From assembly GCF_030268965.1 (NCBI RefSeq), contig NZ_BSSE01000008.1:62001-126000 (forward strand): a stretch of DNA of 64,000 nt, read 5' to 3'. The stretch's first letter is position 1; each line of letters starts with the position of its first letter. This document shows positions 18,600 through 26,907 of this stretch, in pieces. A program made the position numbers and the translations under genes. Under the pieces are notes generated by a model. It worked only from the letters and a program-made list of their open reading frames with translations. It did not search any database and had not been told where the DNA came from. The DNA comes from Microtetraspora sp. NBRC 16547 (GTDB lineage Bacteria; Actinomycetota; Actinomycetes; Streptosporangiales; Streptosporangiaceae).

Positions 18600-18764
18600 T
18601 CAGTGGTGGCGTGAACCGGTGCTCTTCATGATGAGCATCACGCCGAGGACGATCGCGCCGATGATCAGGACCCATTTCAGGGCGCTGAAGACCAGCCCGA
18701 TGATGGAGCCGATGAGGAGGAGGCCGACCACGACCAGCGCGGCGATCAGAAGAATGCGTCCCAT
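18600..18764 (-). CDS. 54-residue two-helix membrane protein
   Basis: A reverse-strand frame from ATG 18764 to TGA ending at 18600. It starts MGRILLIAALVVVGLLLIGS and has a second hydrophobic segment, WVLIIGAIVLGVMLIM, before a short basic tail (KSTGSRHH). Two helices linked by GLVFSALK would make a small integral membrane protein, of the kind often found beside actinomycete two-component systems. Codon use is typical. It converges on the sensor-regulator operon. The function is unknown. Confidence 0.7.
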   Translation of the reverse strand: MGRILLIAALVVVGLLLIGSIIGLVFSALKWVLIIGAIVLGVMLIMKSTGSRHH

Positions 18765-18879
18765 GCTTCGACGCTATGCCCTCGCCGCCCGGAAGTCTCC
18801 CGGTGAAGGGGAACCTCAGGGACAAGTCAGGGGATGCTCCGGGGCCGTCTCAGGGACAGGCCGCTCCCGGTTCGCCGGC

Positions 18880-19572
18880 TCAACCGACCTGCGGCAGAGC
18901 GCTGACCCATTCGCGGTTCCCCTCCAGGAAACCCGACATCGTCAACCCCGCGGCGTCGAGCTCGGCCGCGAGGAAGTCGTCGTCAAGGCGCCTGCTCACG
19001 AAGGTGTGGGTCCATCGCCGGTCGCCGACGGTGTACTCCATGGTCGCCCTGAGAAGGTGGGGTTCCGGCCGGCTGATTCCCGTCATGCGGACGACACGGC
19101 CGTCCTCGGCCTCCCGTTCGAAGGGCTCGACCGTGTCGTACCACTCGGGCGACTTGCGCTGGAGGATCACGGACCCGCCGTCGGCGACGTGCTCGCGGCA
19201 GGTGCGCAGGAACGTCTGGCGCATCCCGTCATCGGCCGTCTCGATCACGAATGACATGAGGAGGACGACGTCGAACTTCCGGGGGAGCGCCAACGACTGG
19301 ATGGGGGAGGGAACGGTCTCGGCTCCCTTGATGTGCGCGAGCATCTCGGGCGACTCGTCCACGGCGACCACCTCGTGCCCGAGGGCCAGCAGGCTGTGCG
19401 TGATCCGGCCCGCTCCCGCGCCGAGTTCGAGGATGGAGGCCTCCTCGGGGATGGCGGCGTGGATGAGCTCCGGCTCACCGTTGGGGGTCAGCATCGCGTA
19501 GTAGTCCACCGCGCACCCATCTGGTGTGACGGGCCCGGGGCCGGTGCCGTGGTACAGCTCTCTGGAGATCAT
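18880..19572 (-). CDS. Class I SAM-dependent methyltransferase
   Basis: A protein of about 230 residues with SAM-binding motif I SILELGAGAGRITHSLLALG, an acidic ribose-binding residue in EVVAVDESPEML and motif IV-like FDVVLLMSFV. The C-terminal part (TFVSRRLDDDFLAAELDAAG) is typical of small-molecule methyltransferases. ATG 19572 was preferred to the GTG two codons upstream because AGGA is eight bases ahead of it. It stands alone upstream of dapD with no pathway context; the substrate is unknown. Confidence 0.85.
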   Translation of the reverse strand: MISRELYHGTGPGPVTPDGCAVDYYAMLTPNGEPELIHAAIPEEASILELGAGAGRITHSLLALGHEVVAVDESPEMLAHIKGAETVPSPIQSLALPRKFDVVLLMSFVIETADDGMRQTFLRTCREHVADGGSVILQRKSPEWYDTVEPFEREAEDGRVVRMTGISRPEPHLLRATMEYTVGDRRWTHTFVSRRLDDDFLAAELDAAGLTMSGFLEGNREWVSALPQVG

Positions 19573-19698
19573 GGCCACATCCTGTACGACGGTTTCCCGG
19601 TCCGCGGCGGCACAGTCCGCGGCGGCCTGGCTCGCCGGTGCAGCACCGGCGAGCCGCGCGCGACCTCCGCGGACCGGAAGACCTCTACATCATCACTG

Positions 19699-20676
19699 TC
19701 AGTCGTTGACGTGCAGGGCGGCGTTCAGCTCGATGCCGGTGCCCTTGCGCGGGACGACCTCGACGGCGCCCGTGGTGGAGTTGCGGCGCAGCAGCATGCC
19801 GGAGCGGCCGGACAGCTCCTTGGCCTTGGCCGTGCTCCCGTCGGGGAGGGTGACCTTGGTGCCGGCGGTGACGTACAACCCGGCCTCGACCACGCAGTCG
19901 TCGCCGAGGGAGATGCCGATGCCGGAGTTCGCGCCGAGCAGGCAGCGCTCGCCGATGGAGATGACCTCCTTGCCGCCGCCGGAGAGGGTGCCCATGATGG
20001 ACGCGCCGCCGCCGACGTCCGACCCGTCGCCCACGACGACCCCGGCGGAGATGCGGCCCTCCACCATGGAGGTGCCCAGCGTGCCGGCGTTGAAGTTGAC
20101 GAAGCCCTCGTGCATCACGGTGGTGCCGGCCGCCAGGTGGGCGCCGAGCCGTACGCGGTCGGCATCGGCGATCCGGACGCCGGACGGAAGGACGTAGTCC
20201 ACCATCCGGGGGAACTTGTCCACGCCGTGGACGGTCACCGGGCCGCGCGCCCGCAGCCGGAGCCGGGTGTTCTCGAAGCCGTCGACCGGGCACGGGCCGT
20301 GGTTGGTCCACACAACGTTGGTGAGCAGGCCGAAGAGGCCGTCCAGGTTGAGCCCGTGCGGGCGGACCAGCCGGGCGGACAGCAGGTGCAGCCGCAGGTA
20401 GGCGTCGTGCGCGTCCACCGGAGGCTCGGACAGCTTGGCGATGCCGGTGCGGACCGCGACCACCTCGACACCGCGCGCCGGGTCGGCGCCGACGAGCGCG
20501 CCGAGCTCGCCCGCGTCCGAGGCGGCCAGCCGCTGCGATCCCACGGACGGGGGATCGCCCAGGGCGGGGGCGGGGAACCAGGTGTCGAGAACGGTGCCGT
20601 CCGAGGCGATCGTCGCAACGCCAATGCCGTGCGCACCCATGGTGTCGGGAGTGGTGCCGGGATCGATAGCTGTCAT
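19699..20676 (-). CDS. dapD: 2,3,4,5-tetrahydropyridine-2,6-dicarboxylate N-succinyltransferase (actinobacterial type)
   Basis: A protein of about 325 residues, matching the long actinobacterial DapD. It catalyses the succinyl-CoA-dependent step of the succinylase branch of diaminopimelate/lysine synthesis. The N-terminal motif [20 protein letters not shown] matches that group. The C-terminal half is a left-handed beta-helix with hexapeptide repeats ([20 protein letters not shown], then [20 protein letters not shown]). ATG 20676 was chosen over the ATG seven codons earlier; it lies directly after the stop of the LuxR remnant, and relatives start about here. Confidence 0.95.
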   Translation of the reverse strand: MTAIDPGTTPDTMGAHGIGVATIASDGTVLDTWFPAPALGDPPSVGSQRLAASDAGELGALVGADPARGVEVVAVRTGIAKLSEPPVDAHDAYLRLHLLSARLVRPHGLNLDGLFGLLTNVVWTNHGPCPVDGFENTRLRLRARGPVTVHGVDKFPRMVDYVLPSGVRIADADRVRLGAHLAAGTTVMHEGFVNFNAGTLGTSMVEGRISAGVVVGDGSDVGGGASIMGTLSGGGKEVISIGERCLLGANSGIGISLGDDCVVEAGLYVTAGTKVTLPDGSTAKAKELSGRSGMLLRRNSTTGAVEVVPRKGTGIELNAALHVND

Positions 20677-20677
20677 A

Positions 20678-20800
20678 TCACCCAACGCTACCGGCATCGC
20701 CCGGACGGACGACCCCCGACTCGTACGCGTACCGGACGGCTTGGGCGCGGTCGCGCAGGCCGAGCTTGGCGAGGAGCCGGTTGACGCCGGTGACCTCGAC
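20678..20800 (-). pseudogene. C-terminal remnant of a LuxR/NarL response regulator
   Basis: Reading in reverse from about 20800, [17 protein letters not shown] followed by [11 protein letters not shown] is the recognition helix and tail of a NarL-type HTH. The stop at 20678 is two bases before the dapD start. The preceding residues no longer encode the rest of the HTH or a receiver domain, because the sequence switches at about 20800-20815 to an unrelated membrane protein fragment on the other strand. This is a deletion scar. Confidence 0.65.
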
Positions 20801-20975
20801 CGTCACGTCCAGCCCCGCCGCCGTGCTCGTCGGGATGCTCGTCTGGCTCTTCGGCGCCAGCGCGTGGAACCTGTGGCTGGGGCTCGCCGGTCCGATCATC
20901 CTGCTCGTGGCGTTCGGGACGGTCGGCGTCTCGCTGATCCGCATGGACAACCGCGACTGGTCTCCCGCCGCTTGA
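20766..20975 (+). pseudogene. Probable C-terminal fragment of a small membrane protein
   Basis: A 69-codon frame. Its first 15 codons are antisense to the LuxR remnant. From about 20814 it encodes a convincing two-helix membrane segment (VLVGMLVWLFGASAWNLWLG and GPIILLVAFGTVGVSLIRM) ending MDNRDWSPAA. The junction with the LuxR remnant suggests a deletion fused two unrelated gene ends. It could still be translated as a small protein, but no good ribosome binding site is visible. Confidence 0.45.
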
Positions 20976-21066
20976 CTCCCAAAACAGATCAAAGCTCACT
21001 TTCAACTACTTTGCGCTACAGGTCGGTCACAATGGGGATGACTCGGGACCCGTAGCTGGAGGGGCG

Positions 21067-22218
21067 ATGACGGATGTTGAGGCTTTTGCACGGGGGTGCT
21101 TCCAGCGCACCGAAACGGACCGGGTGGGCGTAGAGCTGGAGTTCCTGGTATTTGACGCGGAGACGCCGACGCGCCAGGTGCCCATCGCCCGCGTCGCCGA
21201 CGCGCTTCCACCGCTGCCCGGCGGGAGCCGCGCCACGTTCGAGCCGGGCGGGCAGCTGGAGCTCGCCGCACCCCCGCTCTCGTTGTCGCAGGCCGTGGCG
21301 GGTCTCGTCGCCGACCTGGACGCCGTACGGCTCGCGTTCTCCGGAGCCGGGCTGGTGCTCGGAGGCCGCGCCCTCGACCAGCTCCGGCCGCCCAGGCGCC
21401 AGCTCCGCCTGCCGAGGTACGACGCGATGGCGGCCTTCCTGGGCCTGCCGTACGGGCGGCTGATGATGTGCTCGACGGCCTCCGTCCAGGTGAACCTCGA
21501 CTTCGGGGCGCACCCCCGCGCCCGCTGGAACCGGGCCCACCTGCTCGGGCCGGTGCTGGTCGCGGCCTTCGCCAACTCGCCGAGGGACGGGTGGATGTCC
21601 GGCCGCCAGGCCGTCTGGCACCACCTGGACCGGACCAGGACGGCCCCCGTGGCGTCGGGGGGCGACCCGGCGGCGGAGTGGGCCGAGTACCTCCTCGACG
21701 CCCGGCTCATGCTGGTCCGCGACCGCGCGGCCGAGGCCAGGGGAGCGGCGGACGGTGCCGTCGGGTGCCGGGTGGTCCTGGACGGCTCGCCGTACCGGGA
21801 CTTCGCGCGGGTCGCCGGGAGGCCGCCGACCGGCGACGACCTGGCCTACCACGCGACGACCCTCTTCCCGCCGGTACGGCCGCGCGGCTGGATGGAGACG
21901 CGCTACCTCGACGCCCAGGGGCCGGACGACTGGCCGGTCTGCGTGGCGGTGCTCCACGCGCTCGTCACGGACGACCGGGCGGGGGACACGGCACTCGACG
22001 CGGCCTGGCCGGTGCGCGGGGCCTGGACGCGGGCCGCCCGGTTCGGCCTCGCCGAACCCCGCCTGAGACGGGCGGCCGAGACGTGCTTCCGCGCCGCGGC
22101 CGAGGCGCTGCCCCGTCTGGGGGCGGAGCCCTGGCTGGTCGACCGGGTGGACATGTTCGCCGCCCGGCACATCGAACCCGGCCGCTCCCCGGCCCTGGAC
22201 CTGGAGACGCGCGTATGA
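21067..22218 (+). CDS. egtA: Glutamate-cysteine ligase EgtA (ergothioneine pathway)
   Basis: A 383-residue GCS2-family ligase making gamma-glutamylcysteine, the sulfur donor for EgtB. It has the glutamate/ATP grasp motifs VGVELEFLVFD and FEPGGQLELAAPP, then MMCSTASVQVNLDFG and the ETRYLDAQ segment typical of the actinobacterial EgtA/GshA group. A strong GGAGGGG site precedes the ATG. Its stop overlaps the egtB start (ATGA at 22215), the first link of the egtABCD operon. Confidence 0.94.
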   Translation: MTDVEAFARGCFQRTETDRVGVELEFLVFDAETPTRQVPIARVADALPPLPGGSRATFEPGGQLELAAPPLSLSQAVAGLVADLDAVRLAFSGAGLVLGGRALDQLRPPRRQLRLPRYDAMAAFLGLPYGRLMMCSTASVQVNLDFGAHPRARWNRAHLLGPVLVAAFANSPRDGWMSGRQAVWHHLDRTRTAPVASGGDPAAEWAEYLLDARLMLVRDRAAEARGAADGAVGCRVVLDGSPYRDFARVAGRPPTGDDLAYHATTLFPPVRPRGWMETRYLDAQGPDDWPVCVAVLHALVTDDRAGDTALDAAWPVRGAWTRAARFGLAEPRLRRAAETCFRAAAEALPRLGAEPWLVDRVDMFAARHIEPGRSPALDLETRV

Positions 22219-23558
22219 GAGAACGGCTCGCCCAGCCGGAACGGAACCCGCGACCGGCCTCGCAGACTCGCCCGGGGAGGGAGCTGATCGCCTTCGAGCT
22301 GGCCGCCGCGCGGGAGCGGTCGCTCGCGTACACGGACATCGAGGACGACCTGCTGGTGCGCCAGCACTCGCCGCTGATGTCCCCGCTGGTGTGGGATCTC
22401 GCCCACGTCGGCAACTACGAGGAGCTGTGGGTGCTGCGCGAGGCCGGGGGGATCACCCCGCTCCGGCCCGAGATCGACGACATGTACGACGCGTTCAAGC
22501 ACGCGCGCCAGGACCGGCCCGCGCTTCCCCTCCTGAGCCCGGCGGAGGCGCGGCGCTACATCTCCGGCGTGCGGGGCCGGGTCCTCGACGTGCTCGACTC
22601 CGTCGACCTGGACGACCCCGACCCGCTGCGCGCGGGAGGTTTCGTGTTCGGCCTGGTTGTCCAGCACGAGCACCAGCACGACGAGACGATGCTCGCCACC
22701 CTGCAGCTGTCCGGGGAGCCGGGGCTGGTCCGGGACGGCGAGCTCCCACCCGGCCGCCATCCCTCCGTCCCGCGGGCCGGGGCGTCGCCCGCCGAGGTCT
22801 TCGTGCCTCCGGGTCCCTTCATGATGGGGACGGACACGCTGCCCTGGGCGTACGACAACGAGCGGCCCGCCCATCTGGTGGACCTGCCGGGGTACTGGAT
22901 CGACCGCTGGCCGGTGAGCAACCGCGACTATCTCGTCTTCATCGGGGAGGGCGGGTACGGCGACCCGCGCTGGTGGCGGCCGGAAGGCTGGGCGTGGCTC
23001 CAGAAGCAGGGAATCCACGCCCCGCTGTTCTGGACCGGGAACGGCGATGACGGCTGGTGGCGCAGCCGTTTCGGCCGGATGGAGCCGGTGCCGCCGGACG
23101 AGCCGGTGCAGCACGTCTCCTGGTACGAGGCCGACGCCTACGCCCGGTGGGCGGGCAAGCGGCTGCCGACCGAGGCGGAGTGGGAGAAGGCCTGCGGCGG
23201 CCGGACCTTCCCGTGGGGCGACACCGGCCCCGGGGCGGACCAGGCCAACGTCGGCCACCGGGCGGCCAGGCCGGCGCCCGTCGGCGCGTACCCCGCCGGG
23301 GCCGGGCCGTACGGCGCGGAGCAGCTGATCGGCGACGTGTGGGAGTGGACCGGGTCCTGGTTCCAGCCCTATCCGGGGTTCCGCAGCTTCCCTTACGCCG
23401 AATACAGCGAGGTGTTCTTCGGCGAGACCTACCGCGTGCTGCGCGGTGGATCGTGGGCCACCCACCCCACGGCCGTCCGTACGACGTTCCGCAACTGGGA
23501 CTATCCGATCCGGCGGCAGATCTTCGCCGGGTTCCGGTGCGCCCGCGGGGCCGGGTGA
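22215..23558 (+). CDS. egtB: Hercynylcysteine sulfoxide synthase EgtB
   Basis: A 447-residue non-haem iron enzyme joining gamma-glutamylcysteine and hercynine with O2. The N-terminal DinB-like bundle carries the iron ligands: a histidine in WDLAHVGNYEELW and the HxxxH pair in VVQHEHQHDETM. The C-terminal formylglycine-generating-enzyme-like domain includes FMMGTDTLPWAYDNE, WPVSNRDYLVF, KRLPTEAEWEKA and RVLRGGSWATHP. ATG 22215 overlaps the egtA stop and is the first start giving the family's N-terminus; the frame is open further upstream but inside egtA. Confidence 0.95.
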   Translation: MRERLAQPERNPRPASQTRPGRELIAFELAAARERSLAYTDIEDDLLVRQHSPLMSPLVWDLAHVGNYEELWVLREAGGITPLRPEIDDMYDAFKHARQDRPALPLLSPAEARRYISGVRGRVLDVLDSVDLDDPDPLRAGGFVFGLVVQHEHQHDETMLATLQLSGEPGLVRDGELPPGRHPSVPRAGASPAEVFVPPGPFMMGTDTLPWAYDNERPAHLVDLPGYWIDRWPVSNRDYLVFIGEGGYGDPRWWRPEGWAWLQKQGIHAPLFWTGNGDDGWWRSRFGRMEPVPPDEPVQHVSWYEADAYARWAGKRLPTEAEWEKACGGRTFPWGDTGPGADQANVGHRAARPAPVGAYPAGAGPYGAEQLIGDVWEWTGSWFQPYPGFRSFPYAEYSEVFFGETYRVLRGGSWATHPTAVRTTFRNWDYPIRRQIFAGFRCARGAG

Positions 23559-23565
23559 GGGGCGC

Positions 23566-24282
23566 GTGTGCAGGCACGCGGCCTGGCTGGGGCCATCCCG
23601 GCCGCTGTCGTCGCTGATCGGTGACCCGGAGCACGGCCTGCTCCGGCAGGCGTACGCGCCCCGGCTGCAGCGGTACGGGACCGTCAACGCCGACGGGTTC
23701 GGCATGGGCTGGTACGACCCGGCGCGGGCCGAGCCGGTCCGCTACCGCCGATCGGTGCCCATCTGGGCGGACGCCAACCTGGCCGGGCTGGCCGAGGTGG
23801 CGCGGTCGGGCTGCCTGCTGGCGGCCGTGCGGTCCGCGACCGCGGGCATGCCGATCGAGGAGAGCGCGACGGCGCCCTTCGCCGACGGGCGGTGGTTGCT
23901 CAGCCACAACGGCCGGGTGGAGCGCGAGGCCGTCGCCGGGAGCGGCGTGTTCGACGACACCGAGCCCGAGAGCCCGTGCGACTCGGCGTGGCTCGCCTCC
24001 GCCGTGTTCACGCGGCTCCGCGCTGGCATGCCGGTGGCCGAGGCGGTGGCGCGGGTCGTCACCGAGGCGGCGCGGGCGGATCCGGCGGCCCGGCTCAACC
24101 TGCTCGTCTGCGGGGGAACCGAGATCGTCGCCACCGCGTGGGGCGACACCCTTTTCACCCATGTTCACGAGGGCGTGCTCCTGGCGAGCGAGCCCCTGGA
24201 CGGCAGGCCGGGCTGGCGTGCCGTCGACGACCGGACCCTGGTTCTCGCCTCCCCCGACGGCGTGAGCGTGACACGTATCTGA
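23566..24282 (+). CDS. egtC: Gamma-glutamyl hercynylcysteine sulfoxide hydrolase EgtC
   Basis: A 238-residue class II glutamine-amidotransferase-like Ntn hydrolase that removes the gamma-glutamyl group from the EgtB product. The start GTG 23566 reads M-C-R-H, leaving Cys 2 as the catalytic N-terminal nucleophile, which fixes the start despite a longer open frame. GAGGGG lies just upstream. Other landmarks are NADGFGMGWYD, the oxyanion-type SHNGRVERE and CDSAWLASAVF. It begins seven bases after egtB. Confidence 0.94.
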   Translation: MCRHAAWLGPSRPLSSLIGDPEHGLLRQAYAPRLQRYGTVNADGFGMGWYDPARAEPVRYRRSVPIWADANLAGLAEVARSGCLLAAVRSATAGMPIEESATAPFADGRWLLSHNGRVEREAVAGSGVFDDTEPESPCDSAWLASAVFTRLRAGMPVAEAVARVVTEAARADPAARLNLLVCGGTEIVATAWGDTLFTHVHEGVLLASEPLDGRPGWRAVDDRTLVLASPDGVSVTRI

Positions 24283-24323
24283 CCCGTCAAGCACGGCAAC
24301 TGACACGTATCCGAGGAGCGGAA

Positions 24324-25253
24324 GTGATCAACCATCTCGATGGCGGTTATCTGCGCCAGGCACTCGAACGCGACGTACGCACCGGACTCGCCTCCGAACC
24401 GAAGTGGCTGCCGCCCAAGTGGTTCTACGACGCGGCGGGCAGCGAGCTGTTCTCTCGGATCACCCGGCTGGAGGAGTACTACCCGACCCGGCGGGAGCTG
24501 GCCATCCTCCGGTCCCACGCCGCCGACATCGTGCGGCGGAGCGGCTCCGACACCTTGATCGAGCTCGGCTCCGGCACCAGCGAGAAGACCGGCCTGCTGC
24601 TTTCCGGCATGCGCGTCTACATGCCGGTGGACGTGGACGCGGTCACGCTCCGGGCCACCGCGCGGCGGCTGTCCGCGCGCTTCCCCCGCCTCGCCGTACG
24701 ACCGGTGTGCGCGGACTTCGAGCACCACCTGTCGCTGCTGCCGCCGGGGATGGTGGCCTTCCTGGGCGGGACCGTCGGCAACCTCGATCCCGAGGCTCGG
24801 GAGGTGTTCCTCAAGGAGTTGCGCTCCACCAGGAAGCCCGGCGACGCCTTCCTCCTCGGAGTGGATTTGGTGAAGGACCCGGGCCGCCTGCTCGCCGCGT
24901 ACGACGATGGCGAGGGGGTGACGGCCGCGTTCAACCGCAACGTGCTGCACGTGATCAACAGGGAGCTGGGCGCCGACTTCGTCCCGGACGACTTCGCGCA
25001 CGTCGCCCGGTACGACGAGGAGAACGAGTGGATTGAGATGCGGCTGCGCGCCACCCGTCCCATGCGGGTGCACGTACGCGATCTCGACCTCTCGGTCTGC
25101 TTCGTGCGCGGGGAGGAGATGCGCACCGAGATCAGCGCAAAGTTCCGCAAGGAGGGCGTCGAGGGCGAGTTGGCGCGGGCGGGCTTCGACCTCGACCGCT
25201 GGTACACCGACCCGGACGGCGACTTCGCCCTCGCGCTCAGCGTGGCACGCTGA
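24324..25253 (+). CDS. egtD: L-histidine N-alpha-methyltransferase EgtD
   Basis: A 309-residue SAM-dependent enzyme that trimethylates histidine to hercynine. The family N-terminus is LPPKWFYDAAGSELFSRIT, SAM motif I is IELGSGTSEKTGLLL, and the histidine-binding region includes NRNVLHVINRELGADF. GTG 24324 follows GAGGAG by five bases and fits the family start. It lies 41 bases after egtC and closes the cluster. egtE (the PLP-dependent lyase of the last step) is not next to it; the following genes are cydAB. Confidence 0.95.
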   Translation: MINHLDGGYLRQALERDVRTGLASEPKWLPPKWFYDAAGSELFSRITRLEEYYPTRRELAILRSHAADIVRRSGSDTLIELGSGTSEKTGLLLSGMRVYMPVDVDAVTLRATARRLSARFPRLAVRPVCADFEHHLSLLPPGMVAFLGGTVGNLDPEAREVFLKELRSTRKPGDAFLLGVDLVKDPGRLLAAYDDGEGVTAAFNRNVLHVINRELGADFVPDDFAHVARYDEENEWIEMRLRATRPMRVHVRDLDLSVCFVRGEEMRTEISAKFRKEGVEGELARAGFDLDRWYTDPDGDFALALSVAR

Positions 25254-25455
25254 ACCGCCCGAAATCGACCCGCGGCCGTACCCGGCCGTCGCCTGAGCGC
25301 GCGCTGTGACCTCAGGTCGCGGCACCGTTCCGTCGATTACCCGCCGATCACCCGTCGATTACGCGCAGATTACGCAGCGGCATCATATGTGTGCCCAGTG
25401 TCGTTTACTGGCGATGCGCGATGGGGATTTGTCGTGATATGTCATCCGATTGGGC

Positions 25456-25560
25456 CCTGCCGTGGTGAGCCCTGCCGTGGTGAGCGCTGCCATGATGAGC
25501 GCTGCCGTGGTGAGCGCTGCCATGGCGAGCGATGCCGTGATGAGCGATGCCGTGATGAGC
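25456..25560. repeat. Seven tandem 15-bp repeats at the start of cydA
   Basis: Seven contiguous copies of a 15-base unit of the form GCTGCCGTGGTGAGC, each with one to three substitutions. In the cydA frame they encode AVVSP, AVVSA, AMMSA, AVVSA, AMASD, AVMSD and AVMSP. Every copy contains one or more in-frame GTG or ATG codons. Because the unit is a multiple of three, copy-number change would lengthen or shorten the N-terminus without a frameshift. Confidence 0.9.
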
Positions 25561-26907
25561 CCGCTCGCCCTCGCGGCGGGCCCGGCCAGCCCGGCCGACA
25601 TGCTCGCGGCGCGGCTGCAGATGGGCCTCTCGCTCGGCTGGCACATCATCCTCGCCTGCCTGGGCGTGGGCATGCCCGGCCTGCTCCTCTTCGTGGAATG
25701 GCGGGCCGTGCGCACGGGTGACGCCGACCTCATGCTGCTGGCGCGGCGCTGGGCCAAGGCCATCGGCGTGCTCTTCGCCGTGGGCGCCGTGTCCGGCACG
25801 ATCCTCAGCTTCGAGATGGGCCTGCTGTGGCCGGGCCTCATGGACGTGTACGGCCAGGTGATCGGGGTCCCGTTCGCGATGGAGGGAGTCGCCTTCTTCA
25901 TCGAGGCGATCTTCCTCGGCATCTACCTGTACGCCTGGGACCGGCTGTCGCCGCGCACTCACCTGCTGAGCGGGGTGCCCATCGCGATCGCGGGCGTGTC
26001 GTCGGCGTTCTTCGTGGTGGCGGCCAACGCCTGGATGAACCAGCCGCGCGGCTTCGACCTGGAGAACGGCCGGGTGACCCGGGTCGACCCGTGGGCGGCC
26101 ATGTTCAACCCCGCCACGCCGCCGCAGACCATCCACATGATCGTGGCGGCGTTCATGGTGGCCGCTTTCGCCACCGCCGGGGTGTACGCGGTGGCCCTGC
26201 TGCGCGGACACCGGGACCGCTACCACCGGCTGGGGTTCCTGATCCCGTTCACCCTCGGCGCGGTGCTCTCGCCGATCCAGATCGTCGTCGGCGACTACGC
26301 GGCGAAGTTCCTCGCCGAGTACCAGCCGGCCAAGCTCGCGGCGGCCGAGGGGCTCTTCCTCACCCGCTCGCACGCACCGCTCAGCCTCGGCGGCATCGCG
26401 TACGGCGACGCGCTGCACTACGCGGTCGAGATCCCGAGCGGCCTGTCGATGCTCGTCGGGTTCAGCCCCGCGACGGTCGTGAAGGGCCTGGACCTGGTCC
26501 CCCCGCGCGACCGGGCGCCGGTCAACCCCGTCCACCTGGGATTCGACACGATGGTGGGGATCGGGTTCTTCCTGCTCCTGCTGTCCGCCTGGCTGGCGCT
26601 GACCTGGTGGCGGCGGCGGGACCTGCCCCGCTCCCCGTGGTTCCTGCGGCTGGCCGCCGTCGCCGGGGTGGCCGCGGTCGTCGCGGTCGAGGCGGGCTGG
26701 ATCGTGACCGAGGTGGGCCGCCAGCCCTGGATCGCGTACGGCAGGATGCGCACGGTCGAGGCGGTGAACCCGGCGCCCGGCCTCTGGATCGGGTTCCTCA
26801 TCGTCGCGCTGGTCTACGTCGTCCTCACCGTGGCGACCGTCTACGTGCTGCGGCGCATGACGAGGACCGCGCCGGTCCGGCCGTTCGCCCCGCAGGAGCG
26901 CGACTGA
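25555..26907 (+). CDS. cydA: Cytochrome bd-type ubiquinol oxidase subunit I
   Basis: About 450 residues from the start used here, with nine or so transmembrane helices. Landmarks are ARLQMGLSLGWHIILA (haem-ligand His), GLLWPGLMDVYGQVIGVPFAMEG, a short quinol loop and the conserved GRQPWIAYGRMRT near the C-terminus. With CydB it reduces O2 to water using quinol, without proton pumping. The start is uncertain: the frame is open from TTG 25450 through the tandem repeats, and none of the candidate starts (for example ATG 25492, 25555, 25600) has a convincing ribosome binding site. ATG 25555, in the last repeat, is a compromise. The stop TGA shares one base with the cydB ATG. Confidence 0.9.
   Translation: MSPLALAAGPASPADMLAARLQMGLSLGWHIILACLGVGMPGLLLFVEWRAVRTGDADLMLLARRWAKAIGVLFAVGAVSGTILSFEMGLLWPGLMDVYGQVIGVPFAMEGVAFFIEAIFLGIYLYAWDRLSPRTHLLSGVPIAIAGVSSAFFVVAANAWMNQPRGFDLENGRVTRVDPWAAMFNPATPPQTIHMIVAAFMVAAFATAGVYAVALLRGHRDRYHRLGFLIPFTLGAVLSPIQIVVGDYAAKFLAEYQPAKLAAAEGLFLTRSHAPLSLGGIAYGDALHYAVEIPSGLSMLVGFSPATVVKGLDLVPPRDRAPVNPVHLGFDTMVGIGFFLLLLSAWLALTWWRRRDLPRSPWFLRLAAVAGVAAVVAVEAGWIVTEVGRQPWIAYGRMRTVEAVNPAPGLWIGFLIVALVYVVLTVATVYVLRRMTRTAPVRPFAPQERD

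Noticed and set aside
21903-23705. 600-codon reverse frame across egtA and egtB
   Set aside because: Fully antisense to two recognisable enzymes and low in sequence complexity.
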